Assembly: GCA_030609865.1 (NCBI GenBank)
Contig: JAUWSZ010000064.1
Coordinates: 1 to 8,624 of the forward strand
From: a bacterium
Lineage (GTDB): Bacteria > Desulfobacterota > DSWW01
Direction: 5' to 3'
DNA length: 8,624 nt
A model generated the notes under the pieces. It had not been told where the DNA came from. It saw only the letters and a list, made by a program, of their open reading frames with translations, and made no database searches. The position numbers and the translations under genes are program-made. Shown here one piece after another: positions 7,304-8,624 of the stretch (its first letter is position 1; every line of letters begins with the position of its first letter).

Positions 7304-7373
7304 TGGCCGAATAGATACTACCTCTACCGGGCCTTGTCCAGTTCCCGAGCGAGCCCTTAGGGGAAACCAAGCG

Positions 7374-8366
7374 ATGAAGGCAACAGCAAACGCCGGCAGC
7401 AACATTGCCTTCGTGAAGTACTGGGGCGTCGGGAAAGGCCGAAGCAACCGCCAGGTCCCGTTGAACCCCTCTGTTTCCATGACTCTCGAGGTGGCCCGAA
7501 CGACCACGACGGTGGAGTTCCTGCCCGGCCTGCAGGAAGACGTCTGCACGATCAACAACAGGCCGGCTCCGCCCGATGCGCTCGAAAGGGTGCGAAGGGT
7601 CCTCGACAGGGTTCGCAAGCTCGCCCGCCTGAAGGTGTTCGCCCGGACCGTGTCGGTGAACCATTTTCCTACCTCCGCGGGCATCGCCTCTTCCGCCTCC
7701 GGATTCGCGGCCCTTGCCCTTGCCGCCACCCGGGCCGCGGGTCTCGCCGACAGCCCGAAGGTGCTGGTTCCCCTCACCATCCTCGGCTCCGGTTCGGCCT
7801 GCCGCTCTCTGTACGGCGGCTATGTCCTCTGGTCGCCTCCCGCCGCCGGTCAGGCTTCCTCCAGGGTGAGGCAACTCGAGCATGAGGGCCACTGGCAACT
7901 CGTGGCCCTGGTGGCCATCCTGAGCCGGGAGCGCAAGACCGTGTCGTCCGAGCAGGGGCATCTTCATGCCCGGACCAGCCCCCTCCTGCAGGGGAGACTG
8001 GCAAGCCTGGGCAGGATCGTCTCGAAGGTCAAGAAGGCCATCCGGGAACGAGACCTTCAGGCCCTGGGAGGGTGGCTCGAGGCGGATGCCCTGTGCATGC
8101 ACGCCGTGATGATGACCTCCCGGCCTGCCCTTCTCTACTGGGAACCCGCCACCCTTGCCGTGATCAAGGCCGTTCGGGACCTGCGCGTGCGGAGAGGACT
8201 GCCCTGCTACTTCACGATCGATGCGGGCCCGAACGTTCACGTCATCACACTCCCCGAGCAGGCGAATGCCGTCACCCGGGCATTGAAGAAGATCGAGGGC
8301 GTCCAGGAAGTGCTTCGCTGCCCGACCGGCAGGGGGGCTTTCCTCCAGGAAGAGGCGCTGTTTTAG
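7374..8366 (+). CDS. mvaD: Diphosphomevalonate (or phosphomevalonate) decarboxylase, GHMP-kinase fold
   Basis: 330-residue mevalonate-pathway enzyme of the ATP-dependent decarboxylase family, which makes isopentenyl diphosphate from mevalonate diphosphate (or isopentenyl phosphate from mevalonate phosphate in the alternative route). Motifs: NIAFVKYWG (10-18), LNPSVSMTL (30-38), the GHMP phosphate loop HFPTSAGIASSASG (97-110), GSGSACRSLYGG (138-149) with R144, S192 in a KTVSSEQGH context, MMTSRPALLYWEPAT (246-260), and TIDAGPNVH (281-289) with the catalytic Asp D283. Length and residue positions match bacterial enzymes closely. Deviation: the Lys that normally follows KYWG is Val19. The start has AGGGGA 9 nt upstream. 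No other mevalonate genes are in view, so this is either isolated or the first of a cluster located elsewhere. Its last codons overlap the convergent gene by 4 bp. Confidence 0.92.
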   Translation: MKATANAGSNIAFVKYWGVGKGRSNRQVPLNPSVSMTLEVARTTTTVEFLPGLQEDVCTINNRPAPPDALERVRRVLDRVRKLARLKVFARTVSVNHFPTSAGIASSASGFAALALAATRAAGLADSPKVLVPLTILGSGSACRSLYGGYVLWSPPAAGQASSRVRQLEHEGHWQLVALVAILSRERKTVSSEQGHLHARTSPLLQGRLASLGRIVSKVKKAIRERDLQALGGWLEADALCMHAVMMTSRPALLYWEPATLAVIKAVRDLRVRRGLPCYFTIDAGPNVHVITLPEQANAVTRALKKIEGVQEVLRCPTGRGAFLQEEALF

Positions 8367-8624
8367 TAGGCGCACCTGAGAATCACCAGACCGGCCTTGT
8401 CGTAGATGATGTCTCTTCGCTCTGCCTGTCTCATGATCCTTTGGAGGTACTGCGTCACGTCCCTCCGCGCCGTGTTGAGAAAACAGAGATAGACCGTCCT
8501 TCCCCCCAAAGGGGGCAGGAGGGACGGCTCTCCCAGCCGTTCCCTCGATACGAGCCGTTCGGCCAGAAATGTATCTTTCCCTGTCCCCAGACACATGGCG
8601 ATCCTGGAAGCGGCTATCCACTTC
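8363..8624 (-). CDS. C-terminal part of an unrecognised protein, entering from the right edge
   Basis: 86 residues are visible in a frame open to the window edge, ending at TAA 8363. I do not recognise the family. The visible part has a hydrophobic strand (RTVYLCFL), a long basic amphipathic helix (about RRDVTQYLQRIMRQAERRD) and a final strand IIYDKAGLVILRCAY. Codon use is GC-rich like its neighbours, and the opposite strand is broken by stops, so this is probably genuine coding sequence. ATG 8596 is an internal Met with no ribosome binding site just upstream, and the frame continues beyond it, so the true start is probably outside. It converges with the mvaD-family gene, overlapping its stop by 4 bp, leaving no room for an intergenic terminator. 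Confidence 0.55.
   Translation of the reverse strand, partial: KWIAASRIAMCLGTGKDTFLAERLVSRERLGEPSLLPPLGGRTVYLCFLNTARRDVTQYLQRIMRQAERRDIIYDKAGLVILRCAY

Noticed and set aside
7275..7319. Promoter for the mvaD-family gene (TTGATC with a downstream AT-rich box)
   Set aside because: No acceptable -10 at 16-18 bp spacing: the hexamer there is TGCTAA, and the better box around 7314 lacks a -35.
7293..8621. 442-residue minus-strand frame
   Set aside because: Shadow of the mvaD-family gene, which has full motif support on the plus strand.

Overview
The window is a GC-rich bacterial segment. It suggests an anaerobic Gram-negative bacterium. The evidence is a selenocysteine-containing, molybdopterin-type formate dehydrogenase with NADH-dehydrogenase-like partner subunits, plus a lipid A acyltransferase-family protein and a glycosyltransferase of the kind used for envelope glycans. 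A mevalonate-pathway decarboxylase gene is also present, which is unusual for most Gram-negatives. A Desulfobacterota-like (formerly deltaproteobacterial) origin would fit, but that is inference; no taxonomic marker is present.

Right to left on the minus strand, positions 4912 to 1 hold a formate dehydrogenase operon. It has a good sigma70-type promoter (4912-4883), then a NuoE-like [2Fe-2S] subunit (4833-4315), a NuoF-like flavin/NAD(H) subunit with extra ferredoxin domains (4277-2439), and the catalytic subunit FdhA (2423 to beyond the left edge). FdhA looks like two pieces, because an in-frame UGA at 1361-1359 interrupts it. That UGA sits exactly at the family's selenocysteine position and is followed by a SECIS-like hairpin with a GGUCU loop, so it is one selenoprotein gene and not a pseudogene. 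The reading frame is open from the UGA to the window edge. The three subunits together match the soluble NAD-linked, possibly electron-bifurcating, formate dehydrogenases: NAD(H) at the NuoF-like flavin site, iron-sulfur clusters as wires, and formate/CO2 chemistry at the Mo/W-Sec site.

Upstream of that operon, also on the minus strand, are a GT4-type glycosyltransferase (6057-4933, GTG start) and a lipid A acyltransferase-family protein (7094-6132). They probably form a small envelope-biosynthesis unit. The acyltransferase-like protein lacks the acidic residue of the usual HX4(D/E) catalytic motif.

The divergent intergenic region (7095-7373) carries a block of five 7-bp GTTAGCY-like repeats and an inverted three-unit counterpart about 80 bp away. 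On the plus strand follows a diphosphomevalonate decarboxylase-family gene (7374-8366). It converges, with a 4-bp overlap, on the C-terminal end of an unrecognised minus-strand gene that enters from the right edge.
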